Part shown: positions 47,502-56,280 of the stretch, piece after piece
How the letters are laid out: each line of letters begins with the position of its first letter
Position numbering within the stretch: the stretch's first letter is position 1
Assembly: GCF_036194065.1 (NCBI RefSeq)
Contig: NZ_CP108095.1
Location: 868,001 to 932,000 of the forward strand
Source of the DNA: Streptomyces sp. NBC_00239
GTDB lineage: Bacteria > Actinomycetota > Actinomycetes > Streptomycetales > Streptomycetaceae
Direction: 5' to 3'
Length of the DNA stretch: 64,000 nucleotides
The notes under the pieces: generated by a model
Told to the model about the DNA's origin: nothing
The model's database searches: none
The model's input: only the letters and a program-made list of their open reading frames with translations
Made by a program: the position numbers and the translations under genes

Positions 47502-47549
47502 CCGTGGCCCGTGCGCGGCCGACGGATTGCGGCAGCGGACGGGCCACGG
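47502..47549. terminator. Bidirectional hairpin between convergent genes
   Basis: CCGTGGCCCGT and ACGGGCCACGG, perfect 11-bp arms, 26-base loop, between the FGE gene and the SH3 protein gene. Confidence 0.55.
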
Positions 47550-47589
47550 AACCGGGCGCACGATCACGCCGGAGGGACTGCGGGCCAGG

Positions 47590-48258
47590 TCAGCGGCGGC
47601 AGTACTTCACCGGGGTGAGGTTCTTGACGTAGCGGGCGGCGACCCAGCGCTCGGAGCGCTCCTTGCGGATCGCAACCCTGTCCTCACTGTCTGATTCGTC
47701 CGTGTCGTCCCGGCCGTTCACTCCGTCACTGCCGTCCTCGCCCTTGTCCCAGTCCCCGCCGTTCTCGTCCTGGTCCCAGTCCCCGCCCTGCTCGCCGTTC
47801 TCGCCCTTGTCCCAGCCCCCGCCGTTCTCGCCCTTGTCCCAGTCCCCGCCGTTCTCGTCCTGGTCCCAGTCCCCGCCCTGGTCGCCGTTCTCGCCCTTGT
47901 CCTTCGCGAGCAGGTACCAGAGGTTGTTGCCGCCGACGCGCTCGCCGCGCTGCTTGCACTCGATGGCGAGCTTCTCGTGCGGGTGGACGGAGCCCAGCGA
48001 GCGCGAGTGGGTGGTGGGCTTGCTGCGCACGGTCAGCGCGCCGCGCGACACGACCACGCCGCGGGCGTGCCGGTCCTTGTCGTAGCTGTCGGAGTCCGAC
48101 GGCCGCCCCTTGCCGTCGTGGGCGTCGCGCGCCGTGCTGTCGTGCGACGGCGTGTGGGGCTTCGGGCCCGCATCCGCGACGGCGGCCCCCACCCCGGTCA
48201 GGCCGAGGACCAGACTCCCGGCGACGAGTCCGAGGACGGTCCTGGTGGGCTTCAGCAT
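47590..48258 (-). CDS. Secreted SH3-like protein interrupted by an acidic Gly-Asp-Trp repeat
   Basis: 222 residues from ATG 48258 (GAGGAG upstream). Signal peptide ends near VADAG. A bacterial SH3-like domain begins LTVRSKPTTHSRSLGSVHPHEKLAIECKQRGERVGGNNLWYLLA and resumes only after about 85 residues with RWVAARYVKNLTPVKYC. The insert is an array of GGDWDQDEN and GGDWDKGEN units plus an acidic tail, placed between two core strands. SH3 proteins of this kind bind the cell wall; the insert is unlike neighbours and repeat-expanded. Confidence 0.78.
   Translation of the reverse strand: MLKPTRTVLGLVAGSLVLGLTGVGAAVADAGPKPHTPSHDSTARDAHDGKGRPSDSDSYDKDRHARGVVVSRGALTVRSKPTTHSRSLGSVHPHEKLAIECKQRGERVGGNNLWYLLAKDKGENGDQGGDWDQDENGGDWDKGENGGGWDKGENGEQGGDWDQDENGGDWDKGEDGSDGVNGRDDTDESDSEDRVAIRKERSERWVAARYVKNLTPVKYCRR
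47741..47902. repeat. 63-bp in-frame tandem repeat inside the SH3 gene
   Basis: Two 63-bp copies (47741-47803 and 47831-47893), differing by one base, flank a 27-bp shortened copy (47804-47830); a further 9 bases follow. All lengths are multiples of 9, so the reading frame is kept. Confidence 0.88.
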
Positions 48259-48452
48259 GAGCCGGCTCCTCTGCGCAGACATCCGCCCGGCCGCGACGTA
48301 CGGCACGGGCAGCAACCAGACGGCTGCCAGGGACGACTATGGCGACGCCGCCCGGCAATGCCCCGGTGGCGCACCGCCGCTTAGCCCGATATGCCCAATC
48401 CGGGGGCCGGTGCCAGGCTGGATGCATACCCGATGCGCGAAAGGCCATGGCC

Positions 48453-49253
48453 ATGATCACCACTGATTTCGCCCCCGGATCCCCGTGCTGGCTCGACCTC
48501 GGCGCTCCCGACGTCGCGGCCGCCGCGGCCTTCTACGGCGCGGTGCTCGGGTGGGACTACGAGTCCATGGGCGAGGGCGAGGACATGGACGGCGGCATGT
48601 TCCGCAAGGACGGCAAGATCGTCGCCGGGCTGGGCAAGCTCACCGAGCAGGGCGCCCGGTCGGCCTGGATGATCTACTACCGCGTCACCGACGCGGGCGC
48701 CACGGCGGAGGCCGTCGAGTCCCGGGGCGGCACGGTGCGGGTGGCTCCGCGGGACTACGGCGAGTGGGGCCGGATGGCCCAGTTCAGCGACCCGCTCGGG
48801 GGCCAGTTCGCGGTGTGGCAGCCGGGCAAGGACCAGGGCTTCGCCCTGGTGGACGAGCCGGGCTCGCTGTCCTGGACCGAGCTCTACACGACCGATGCCG
48901 CGGCCGCGAAGGACTTCTACGGCCATGTCCTCGGCTGGTGGTTCAGCGACATGGAACTGCCGGGAGGCGCGGGCACGTACTCCCTCATCACCCCCGCCGG
49001 ACTCCCCGAAGAGCGCATGCACGGCGGCCTGATGGAGATGTCCGAGGAGGACCTCGACCTGACGGGCGGAAAGCCGTACTGGCACCCGGTCTTCCACGTC
49101 ACCGACTGCGACGCCGCGGTCGCCCGGGTCACCGGGAACGGCGGCAGCGTCCAGATGGGCCCGGAGGACGCCGAGGGCGTCGGCCGACTCGCGGTCTGCC
49201 TCGACCCGTCGAAGGCCGACTTCGTGCTCCTGACCCCGGCGCCGGCGAGCTGA
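48453..49253 (+). CDS. Two-domain VOC (glyoxalase-like) protein, CFP32 type
   Basis: 266 residues with two glyoxalase halves: PCWLDLGAPDVAAAAAFYGAVLGWDY and LSWTELYTTDAAAAKDFYGHVLGWWF, each closing with a DPLGGQFAVW or DPSKADFVLL strand. Similar to Mycobacterium CFP32/hydroxylase-like proteins. ATG at 48453 has AAAGG eight bases upstream (ATG 48447 is too close to it). Function not established. Confidence 0.87.
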   Translation: MITTDFAPGSPCWLDLGAPDVAAAAAFYGAVLGWDYESMGEGEDMDGGMFRKDGKIVAGLGKLTEQGARSAWMIYYRVTDAGATAEAVESRGGTVRVAPRDYGEWGRMAQFSDPLGGQFAVWQPGKDQGFALVDEPGSLSWTELYTTDAAAAKDFYGHVLGWWFSDMELPGGAGTYSLITPAGLPEERMHGGLMEMSEEDLDLTGGKPYWHPVFHVTDCDAAVARVTGNGGSVQMGPEDAEGVGRLAVCLDPSKADFVLLTPAPAS

Positions 49254-49396
49254 CGGCAGACCACATCGCGGGAGGGCGCCGCCGGCCGGCACCTCGCCGC
49301 CCCACGTCCCTGCCGCGCGGCCCATCGGGTCGGCCGGATTTGCCCCTGCCCGCCGTAGGCTGCCCGAAGCGACCATTCATCACGAAAGGATCGGAT

Positions 49397-49813
49397 ATGG
49401 GCTCTCGCCTCAACCCGTACATCAGCTTCACCGGTGACGCGCAGGAAGCCATGGAGTTCTACAAAGAAGTCTTCGGCGGCAGCCTGGCCGTCCACACGTA
49501 CGCCGGCTTCGGTGCCGAGGCGCCTCCCGGGTACGCCGACAAGATCATGCACGGCATGCTGGAGACCCCCAGCGGGTTCACGCTGATGGGCGCGGACACT
49601 CCGCCCGGGATGGACCACCGGCCCGGGAACAACATCTCGGTGAGCCTGAGCGGCGAGGACGCCGACGAACTGCGCGGCTACTGGGACAAGTTGTCCGGCG
49701 GCGGCACGGTGTCCGTCCCCCTGGAGAAGCAGATGTGGGGTGATGTGTTCGGCATGTGCACCGACAAGTTCGGCATCACCTGGATGGTCAACATCAACCA
49801 GCAGCATGCCTGA
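49397..49813 (+). CDS. PhnB-like VOC protein
   Basis: 138 residues. LNPYISFTGDAQEAMEFYKEVFGGSLAVHTYAGFG, IMHGMLETPSGFTLMGADTPPGM and the closing MWGDVFGMCTDKFGITWMVNI are typical PhnB/DUF1428-type glyoxalase fold. GAAAGGA precedes the ATG. Often found near ECF/YCII modules such as the convergent genes that follow. Confidence 0.9.
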   Translation: MGSRLNPYISFTGDAQEAMEFYKEVFGGSLAVHTYAGFGAEAPPGYADKIMHGMLETPSGFTLMGADTPPGMDHRPGNNISVSLSGEDADELRGYWDKLSGGGTVSVPLEKQMWGDVFGMCTDKFGITWMVNINQQHA

Positions 49814-49848
49814 GCCGCACTGCGGCAGCCGCAGCGACGACGGCGCGC

Positions 49849-51105
49849 TCAGGGTTTCAGGCGGGCCGCGCGGGCGCGGAGGTACTGCTGTTCGGGCAGG
49901 CTCAGGGTCCGGGCGGCCGCCGCTTCGTAGGCGGCTCGGGCCGCCTCCGTCTCGCCGGTGCGTTCCAGGAGGTGGCCGCGCACCGCGTCCATCCGATGCC
50001 CCGTCAACTGCCCTTCCAGCCGGTCCAGTTCGGCCAGTCCCGCGCGCGATCCGTGGACCATGGCGACGGCGACGGCCCGGTTGAGGCGTTCGACGGGGCC
50101 GGGGACCAGCCGTACGAGAACGTCGTACAGGCCCAGGATCTCCGGCCAGTCCGTGGCCTCGGCCGACGGCGCCTCGTCGTGCACGGCGGCGATCGCGGCG
50201 CGCAGCTGGTAGGGGCCGGGGCGGCCGCCGGACAGTGCGCGGGTCACCAGCGCGACGCCCTCCTCGACGGCGGCCGTGTCCCAGCGGCCGCGGTCCTGTT
50301 CGTCGAGCGGGACGAGAGCGCCGTCGGGGCCCGTGCGCGCGTCGCGGCGGGCGTCGGTGAGCAGCATCAGGGCGAGCAGGCCGGCCACCTCGCGGTCGCC
50401 GGGCAGCAGCCGGTGGACCCTGCGGGTCAGCCTGATGGCCTCGGTGGCCAGGTCGCGTCGTTGCAGGGCGGCGCCCGAGGTGGCCGAGTAGCCCTCGTTG
50501 AAGATCAGATAGAGGGTGTGCAGTACGGCGGGGAGGCGCTCCTCCCAGTTGTCGGGACGTCCGAAGCGCACGCCCCGCACCTTCTGCTTGGCCCTGCTGA
50601 TGCGCTGCGCCATCGTCGCCTCCGGGACCAGGCAGGCGCGGGCGATCTCGGCGGTCGTGAGCCCGCCGACCGCGCGCAGCGTGAGCGCGATCTGGGCGGG
50701 CGGTGTCAGGTCCGGATGGCAGCAGAGGAACAGCAGCAGGAGCGTGTCGTCCTCGCGCGGGCCCCGGTCGGTGTCCGGCGGCGGAGCCGTGAAGGCTCCA
50801 CCGGCCCCTGACGGGCCCGGGAGGTTTCCCCAGCGCGGGACGAGTGCCACCGCCCGCTCCTCGCGCCGCCGGCGCGCCTCGTCGCCGCGCAGGGCGTCCG
50901 TCAAGCGCCGCGAGGCGACCTTGATCAGCCAGCCGCGCGGATTGTCCGGGACCCCGGTCCGCGGCCACTGCACGACCGCCGCGAGCAGTGCCTCCTGTAC
51001 GGCGTCCTCGGCGGCGTCGAAGTGCCCGTATCGCCTGACCAGCGCGCCGAGGACCTGCGGCGCGTGCGCGCGCAGCAGGTCCTCGGTCGTGACCGTCGGC
51101 CTCAT
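49849..51105 (-). CDS. ECF42-type RNA polymerase sigma factor with C-terminal TPR-like extension
   Basis: 418 residues. Sigma-2: LLRAHAPQVLGALVRRYGHFDAAEDAVQEALLAAVVQWPRTGVPDNPRGWLIKVASRRLTD. Sigma-4: LTLRAVGGLTTAEIARACLVPEATMAQRISRAKQKVR. The C-terminal 200 residues (RLPAVLHTLYLIFNEGYSATSG through LAELDRLEGQLTGHRMDAVRGHLLERTGETEAARAAYEAA) are the helical extension of group ECF42, needed for activity in studied members. The YCII/DGPF partner gene lies immediately upstream. Confidence 0.93.
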   Translation of the reverse strand: MRPTVTTEDLLRAHAPQVLGALVRRYGHFDAAEDAVQEALLAAVVQWPRTGVPDNPRGWLIKVASRRLTDALRGDEARRRREERAVALVPRWGNLPGPSGAGGAFTAPPPDTDRGPREDDTLLLLFLCCHPDLTPPAQIALTLRAVGGLTTAEIARACLVPEATMAQRISRAKQKVRGVRFGRPDNWEERLPAVLHTLYLIFNEGYSATSGAALQRRDLATEAIRLTRRVHRLLPGDREVAGLLALMLLTDARRDARTGPDGALVPLDEQDRGRWDTAAVEEGVALVTRALSGGRPGPYQLRAAIAAVHDEAPSAEATDWPEILGLYDVLVRLVPGPVERLNRAVAVAMVHGSRAGLAELDRLEGQLTGHRMDAVRGHLLERTGETEAARAAYEAAAARTLSLPEQQYLRARAARLKP

Positions 51106-51165
51106 GGGCCGTTCTCCGGCCTCTCCACCGGCTCCATGAGCCTGCCGTGGCCTCTCACGGGTGCT

Positions 51166-51588
51166 TCAGCCCCCGCGGACTTCCTCGCCGCCCTCGTCGA
51201 TGGGGCGGATCACCACCGGGTACTCCGGCGCCCCGGCGGGCTGCGGACACCGGGCGACGCGCTCGGCGATCTCGGTGACCCGTTCCAGGCTCGCGCAGTC
51301 CAGCACCCAGTAGCCGGCGAGCAGCTCCTTGGTCTCGCCGTAGGGCCCGTCGGTGATGACGGCCTTGCCGTCCGTGTCCAGGGAGACCAGCCGGGTCCGG
51401 TTCGGCTCGGTCAGTCCCTGTGCGTCGACCAGCTCGCCGCTCTCGGCGAGGTCGTCGTTGATCGCGTTCATGAAGGCGAACATGGCCTCTACGTCCGCCT
51501 TGCCCCAGGCGGGCGAGTGCTCGGAACCGTTGCCCTGCATCGCGTGGTAGTCCGCCTGCGCGCCCTGCACCATGACCAGGTACTTCAT
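51166..51588 (-). CDS. YCII/DGPF-domain protein, partner of the ECF42 sigma factor
   Basis: 140 residues: KYLVMVQGAQADYHAMQG at the start and the DGPYGETKELLAGYWVLDCASLERVTEIAERV block in the middle. This ferredoxin-like fold family is the usual neighbour and target of ECF42 sigma factors. AGGAG precedes the ATG. The 60-base gap to the sigma gene suggests one transcript. Confidence 0.92.
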   Translation of the reverse strand: MKYLVMVQGAQADYHAMQGNGSEHSPAWGKADVEAMFAFMNAINDDLAESGELVDAQGLTEPNRTRLVSLDTDGKAVITDGPYGETKELLAGYWVLDCASLERVTEIAERVARCPQPAGAPEYPVVIRPIDEGGEEVRGG

Positions 51589-51888
51589 GAGTCCGCTCCT
51601 TCTGTGGGGCCGGATCGGCCGCCCGCGGCGGGCGGCTTTCACAGGGGACGTCGGAGCCGTGCGGGGGTTCTCGACACGGTTCCGGAACCGGGACCAAGAT
51701 TCTTTCGCGGGGCCATTTCTCATGGTAGGCCGACCGGCACGTCGAAGCCTTCCGCCCGCCGCTTCGACGGCCGACGCGCACAACGGTGAGCATCCGCGCC
51801 GGGCGGATCCGAGTACGGGTACTCAGGGTTCGCGGGTCGAGTGGGGGCAGAGTGGGGGCAGACCGCAGAACCGGACGAGGAGACGACC

Positions 51889-52248
51889 GTGCGCATGTCC
51901 CGCAGGACCAGCCGACCCGCCACCCCTTCCAGGCCCGCCGCAGCTTCCCGACCCGGCAGGGTGCGGCTCGCCGCGGCCGCTCTCGCGAGCGCGGCCGCGG
52001 TGGTGGCGCTCACCGGGTGCTCCCTCGGCCTCGAGGAGGACATCTGCAGGGGCGGTGAGTACCCGGTCATGACGGTGGGCGGCACGGGTTCGGCGTGTGT
52101 CGCCGACGGTGAGGAGCCCCCGAAGGGCTACACGCGCTACCCGGAGGGCAAGGTGCCGCAGCACGTCGACGACAAGTGGGACGTGTACTGGCGCACCCAC
52201 ATGGTCGACGAGGACGGCAACGTCGTCGACGCGCCGCCCGGCAGCTGA
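51889..52248 (+). CDS. Small lipoprotein, SCO0607-like family
   Basis: 119 residues. Arg-rich start, then LAAAALASAAAVVALTGC with lipobox Cys44. The mature part is DICRGGEYPVMTVGGTGSAC, GEEPPKGYTRYPEGKVPQHVDDKWDVYWRT, a pattern I recall from the Streptomyces SCO0607-type lipoproteins. Two Cys could form a disulfide. GTG start, GAGGAG six bases before. Function unknown. Confidence 0.8.
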   Translation: MRMSRRTSRPATPSRPAAASRPGRVRLAAAALASAAAVVALTGCSLGLEEDICRGGEYPVMTVGGTGSACVADGEEPPKGYTRYPEGKVPQHVDDKWDVYWRTHMVDEDGNVVDAPPGS

Positions 52249-52313
52249 CCTGTCGGGACGCGCCGGGGTGGGCGGGGCCGGGCTCCCCGACTTCGGCTGA
52301 ACCGCTCACCGTG

Positions 52314-52351
52314 GCGCCGCCGCTGCACGTGGAGACGTGCAACGGCGGCGC
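52314..52351. terminator. Strong bidirectional hairpin terminator
   Basis: GCGCCGCCG plus TGCACGT pair with ACGTGCA plus CGGCGGCGC, with one C/A mismatch and a GGAG loop. It lies between the convergent lipoprotein and protease genes. Confidence 0.75.
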
Positions 52352-52389
52352 GGGCGCGCACGGTCGGGCGCGGACGGTGGGGCGTCAGG

Positions 52390-53406
52390 TCAGGTGACCG
52401 GGCCCTGCGCCTTGTACAGCTTGGTGACGTACTCGTCGAAGTACGGCGCCTGGTTCCAGCCCGTGCTCGGGTTCCAGGTGCTCATCACGGTGTTGACGTA
52501 GCCGAGACCGGTGCGGGTGTTGTACTTGCGCAGCCAGGGGCCGCCGCTGGAGCCGGGGCCGAAGCGGCACCGGATCTGGAGGCGCTTGGAGCCGCGCTCG
52601 GCGGAGGTCCCGCCGTTGCAGTACATCTGGACTTCGCCCTGGTAGCGGTTGCTCGGGTAGCCGAGCACGTAGACCGCCTGGGTGCGGTCGTAGTTCACGC
52701 TGATGCCGTGGCTGCCGGTGACGTTGCCGAGCTTGCGGCCGTTGAGCGGCCAGGTGGTGACCATCGCGACGTCACGCGCGAAACTGCTGCTGGTGATCCA
52801 CGAGTTGAACGTGCGGAACTGCTTCGCGGCGAAGACACCGTAGGGCGCACGGCCGTTGGAGTACTTCGGGGCGTACACCCAGTTCGTCATCCACTTGCCA
52901 CCGCGTCCCCCGTGGACGCAGTGACCGGCGGTGACGACGAGCTGCCGGGAGCTGCTGTTCAGCGCGCTCGCCGAACAGACGTAGTTGCGACCGTCCTTGG
53001 GGTCCTTGAAGAACACCTTGCCGGCCGCGGCGGACGCGTTGACCGTCGCGTAGGGGACGGCGGCCGGGCCGGCGGCCTTGGCGGGCGCCGCCTGGAGCGG
53101 CGGGACGGAGAAGGGGCGGCCGACCACTTCGGCGTCCAGGGAGGCCGCGCCGGGACGGGCGGCGGACGGCACCGAGTCGAGCGGAATGGCCTTCCGCATG
53201 CGCTCGGGGGTCCAGTAGGCCGTCGAAGCAGCGCCCGCGTCAGTGCTGTTGTCCACGGCGTTGAAGGCGCTGGTCGCTCCCGCCACCGGCGGCGGCGTGG
53301 CGGCGCGAGCGGCCTCGTGCGGAGCGGCCGCCTGGGCCGTCCCCGCTCCGGTCGCGGCCAGCAGGACCGCCGATGCGGTCAGCAGGGTCTTTCGGAGTAT
53401 GCGCAC
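52390..53406 (-). CDS. Secreted trypsin-like serine protease
   Basis: 338 residues from GTG 53406 with AGAGGA upstream. Signal peptide ends near AQA-AAP. A pro-region of about 120 residues precedes the S1 domain: VVTAGHC (His162), FARDVAMV (Asp212) and GPGSSGGPW (Ser287). Similar to glutamyl-endopeptidase/V8-like Streptomyces proteases. The upstream 53470-53515 stretch is strikingly AT-rich and probably holds the promoter. Confidence 0.92.
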   Translation of the reverse strand: MRILRKTLLTASAVLLAATGAGTAQAAAPHEAARAATPPPVAGATSAFNAVDNSTDAGAASTAYWTPERMRKAIPLDSVPSAARPGAASLDAEVVGRPFSVPPLQAAPAKAAGPAAVPYATVNASAAAGKVFFKDPKDGRNYVCSASALNSSSRQLVVTAGHCVHGGRGGKWMTNWVYAPKYSNGRAPYGVFAAKQFRTFNSWITSSSFARDVAMVTTWPLNGRKLGNVTGSHGISVNYDRTQAVYVLGYPSNRYQGEVQMYCNGGTSAERGSKRLQIRCRFGPGSSGGPWLRKYNTRTGLGYVNTVMSTWNPSTGWNQAPYFDEYVTKLYKAQGPVT

Positions 53407-53728
53407 TGCATCCTCTCCCTCGATGGTTCCACTGGGCGGCGCCGCGGCTGCGGCAGTCGCCTGCAAGGACAGACCGTAGAAAAAATATTCGATCAATAAA
53501 AGTCCGAAATTAGCCCTTCCGCTCGCGAACGTCTTCACGTAGTCCACTCACGATTCCCACACCCCCGGTGAGTTCCCGCTCCCACCCTCCCCCGAGGCAG
53601 GCCACGCCCTCCGCTCCCCCAGCCGCACCGGCCGGCGCACGGCGTGACGCTTGACGCAAAATCGCCGTACGCGGTCGGCCCGAAGACGCCGCCGTCGCGA
53701 CGCGAACGAGTGCACCTATGCTGCGGCG

Positions 53729-54292
53729 GTGACCACTCCCGCACCTCAGCCCTCGCGCGGCGCCCTCATAGCGGCGATCGCGCTGATCGTCATGGTTCTT
53801 GCCGCCTTCGGCGCGTGGCGGTGGTGGGACCGCGCGCAGGAAGGCGAGTTCCGCGCCGATCCGCACTTCTGCGGACTCGTCACCCCGGAGACGATCCACC
53901 GGCTCGTGCCCACGGCGTACGGCGGACGCGAGGACGTGTCGTCCTGCACCTGGGCCGCCCCGCGCGAGAAGGGCAAGTACCGGGCGAGCGTCCATCTCTT
54001 CGCCAGCCGGCTCAATGTCGAACTGGCCCGCAAGGACTTGCGCGAGGACCGCACCGGCGGCGAACTGGGCTGGGAGCGGAGCACCCAGGAGGACCTGCTC
54101 GGCATCGGCGACGAGGCGTTCCTCCGCTTCCAGCCGCCCGAGCCCGGAAAGCACATCACCGCGCAGGTCGTCTTCCGCCGCAGCAACATGGTGGTCTCGC
54201 TCTCCTACGCCCGCGCGGACGACAACCGGCAGGCCGTCCGCGCGGGGGTCGTCGACGCCGCCCGGGAGGCCGCCGCCCTCCTCAAGCCCTGA
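53729..54292 (+). CDS. Membrane-anchored extracellular protein, hypothetical
   Basis: 187 residues from GTG 53729. One N-terminal TM anchor (GALIAAIALIVMVLAAFGAWRWW) and an extracellular domain with two Cys in FCGLVTPETIHRLVP and SSCTWAAP, ending in an Arg/Ala-rich helix. The pattern (Cys-GL...P, Cys-xW) resembles DUF3558-like lipoproteins. Function unknown. Confidence 0.72.
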   Translation: MTTPAPQPSRGALIAAIALIVMVLAAFGAWRWWDRAQEGEFRADPHFCGLVTPETIHRLVPTAYGGREDVSSCTWAAPREKGKYRASVHLFASRLNVELARKDLREDRTGGELGWERSTQEDLLGIGDEAFLRFQPPEPGKHITAQVVFRRSNMVVSLSYARADDNRQAVRAGVVDAAREAAALLKP

Positions 54293-54334
54293 CGGGTCGC
54301 CCCGTACCGCAGCGGTCCCCGCTCCGGGGCTGCG

Positions 54335-55306
54335 CTACGCGCTCCAAGGGCGGAGCTTCTCGGGGTTGCGCACGGCCCAGATGTGCGTGATCCGGTCGCC
54401 CGCGAGACCGAATGCGGCCACCGTGACGGTGACTCCGCCGTGCTGGGCCACCAGGCCGGGCCGGCCGTTGACCGAACGCTCCAGCAGTGTCATGCCGGGC
54501 GCCCTCGTACCGATCTCGATGATGTAGCGGGCGATCTGCTCGCCGCCCTCGACCGGGCGCAGCACCGCACCGACCTTGCCGCCGCCGTCGGCGACCATCG
54601 TGGCGTCGGGGTCGAGCAGGCCGACGAGGGCGGCGATGTCCTTGGCCTCCCACGCCTGCTTGAAGTCCCTGATGACACCGGCTTGCTGGACGGCCGGGCC
54701 GGCGGGAGTCCGTGCCGCGCCGACGCGGCGGCGGGCCGACGACGCCAGTTGCCGGCAGGCCGCGGGGGTGCGGCCGACGATCGCGGCCACCTCGGCGAAG
54801 GGGTAGCGGAACACGTCGTGCAGGATGAAGGCGACCCGTTCGGCCGGGGTCATCGTTTCGAGGACCACGAGCAAGGCCATGTCGACCGACTCGTCGAGGG
54901 TGACCCGGTCGGCCGGGTCGGCGGGGGCGCCGTCGTCGACCGAGCGCCCGTTCAGCCATTCCGTACGGTCGGGCAGGGGTTCCGGGATCCACTCGCCGAC
55001 GTAGCTCTCGCGCCGCGCCCGCGCCGAACCGAGCACGTCGAGGCAGATGCGGCCGGCGACCTTCGTCAGCCAGGCGCCGGGAGACTCGATGGCCTCCTGC
55101 TGCTCCCGCGACATGGCGTACCAGCGGAGGTAGGCCTCCTGCACCGCGTCCTCGGCCTCGGCGAGGGAACCGAGAAGCCGGTAGGCCAGGTTGGTCAGCT
55201 GCCGGCGCTCGTCCATGACCGCGCCCAGGCCGGGATCGGCCGGCCGGCCGGTACGCGTCTGCGTCCGCGTCTGCGCCCGCATCACGGGCTCGGATCGGGT
55301 GGTCAT
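54335..55306 (-). CDS. ECF41-type (SigJ-like) RNA polymerase sigma factor with SnoaL-like tail
   Basis: About 323 residues. Sigma-2: ERRQLTNLAYRLLGSLAEAEDAVQEAYLRWYAMSREQQEAIESPGAWLTKVAGRICLDVL; linker YVGEWIPEPLPD is diagnostic of ECF41. Sigma-4: MTPAERVAFILHDVFRYPFAEVAAIVGRTPAACRQLASSARRRV. The tail from IRDFKQAWEAKDIAALVGLLDPDATMVADGGGKV is SnoaL-like and controls activity in studied members. The usual partner (a carboxymuconolactone decarboxylase-like or flavin gene) is not adjacent. Confidence 0.92.
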   Translation of the reverse strand: MTTRSEPVMRAQTRTQTRTGRPADPGLGAVMDERRQLTNLAYRLLGSLAEAEDAVQEAYLRWYAMSREQQEAIESPGAWLTKVAGRICLDVLGSARARRESYVGEWIPEPLPDRTEWLNGRSVDDGAPADPADRVTLDESVDMALLVVLETMTPAERVAFILHDVFRYPFAEVAAIVGRTPAACRQLASSARRRVGAARTPAGPAVQQAGVIRDFKQAWEAKDIAALVGLLDPDATMVADGGGKVGAVLRPVEGGEQIARYIIEIGTRAPGMTLLERSVNGRPGLVAQHGGVTVTVAAFGLAGDRITHIWAVRNPEKLRPWSA

Positions 55307-55582
55307 GGTCTCGGCGGCTCCCTCGTTCACGTCTGGATCCACCCTGTCCGACGCGAGGCCGCGGCGGAACGCGAGGTGGCGGTGCGTCGCCTCACATTCC
55401 GGTGGCGCGAGCGGCGGGCCAGAGGTGACCGGACGTCAGATCCGTGTACCCAGAAGGTCGTACGGAGTCAGCGAGCCGTTAAGGAACTGACCACCGTGTG
55501 TTCTAATGACACGTGAAATATCACATGGCATAGGCCGCTCGGGAAAAGCCCGAGCCGGTCCGCCATGACAAGGAGCCATCTC

Positions 55583-56038
55583 ATGAACCGTCTTGCCCTT
55601 CTCACTGCCACCGTCGCCGGCCTGACCGTCTTAGCGGTTGCCCCCGCCGGTGCCGCCACCGCTCCCCAGGGCGCCACCGAGACGGTGACCTCCTGCGGCA
55701 ACCTGGGCCTCCAGGCCGGCCTGGCCACTCGGGTGTGTGCCGACGTCACCGGCAACACCGTCCAGATCTACGGCAAGGTCTCCCTCGCCGGCCCGCCCTC
55801 CCCCGGCAGCCCGGCGCCCGCGCCCAAGGACCTGATGACCTCGGTGACCTCCGAGATCCTCGGCAGCGGCGCGCCCGTGACGACCAACGGCCGGGTCATC
55901 TTCACCGCTACGACCATCAAGGTGCCCGGTGCGACCAGCACCGTTCCCTGCGGCTCGACCATTCGCGGCACCTTCGCCGTGGCCTCCTACCCGTGGACCG
56001 CCAATCCGGTCGTCCACGAGGTCACCATCGCCTGCTGA
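55583..56038 (+). CDS. Secreted hypothetical protein with a TTA codon
   Basis: 151 residues. Signal peptide MNRLALLTATVAGLTVLAVAPAGAA, four Cys in the mature part (SCGNLG, RVCADV, VPCGST and the C-terminal TIAC) and beta-rich sequence. AAGGAG is seven bases before the ATG. Codon 17 (55631-55633) is TTA, the rare Streptomyces leucine codon read by the bldA tRNA, so translation is probably tied to development. No family recognised. Confidence 0.8.
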   Translation: MNRLALLTATVAGLTVLAVAPAGAATAPQGATETVTSCGNLGLQAGLATRVCADVTGNTVQIYGKVSLAGPPSPGSPAPAPKDLMTSVTSEILGSGAPVTTNGRVIFTATTIKVPGATSTVPCGSTIRGTFAVASYPWTANPVVHEVTIAC

Positions 56039-56112
56039 CGTGTTTCCCGAGTTCTGATGCACCGGGGCGCACCCGCCGCACAGGTGCGCCCCACCCCTCC
56101 TCGCCTCAGGAC

Positions 56113-56148
56113 GGCACCACTCGCCCGACACCCCGGGGCGGTGGTGCC
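56113..56148 (+). terminator. Hairpin after the secreted protein gene
   Basis: GGCACCAC and GTGGTGCC, perfect 8-bp arms with a 20-base GC-rich loop, 75 bases past the stop. Confidence 0.45.
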
Positions 56149-56280
56149 ACCGGCGTTTCACGGCCGGTTCGCCCCCCGGCCGCCGCCAATTCCTGTGGTA
56201 CGGCAGTTGCGTTGAGGCAGGATCGTGGTGTCGGCGATGAACGTCGCCGGACCACGGCATCAGCCTGAGGAAGGTAGATC

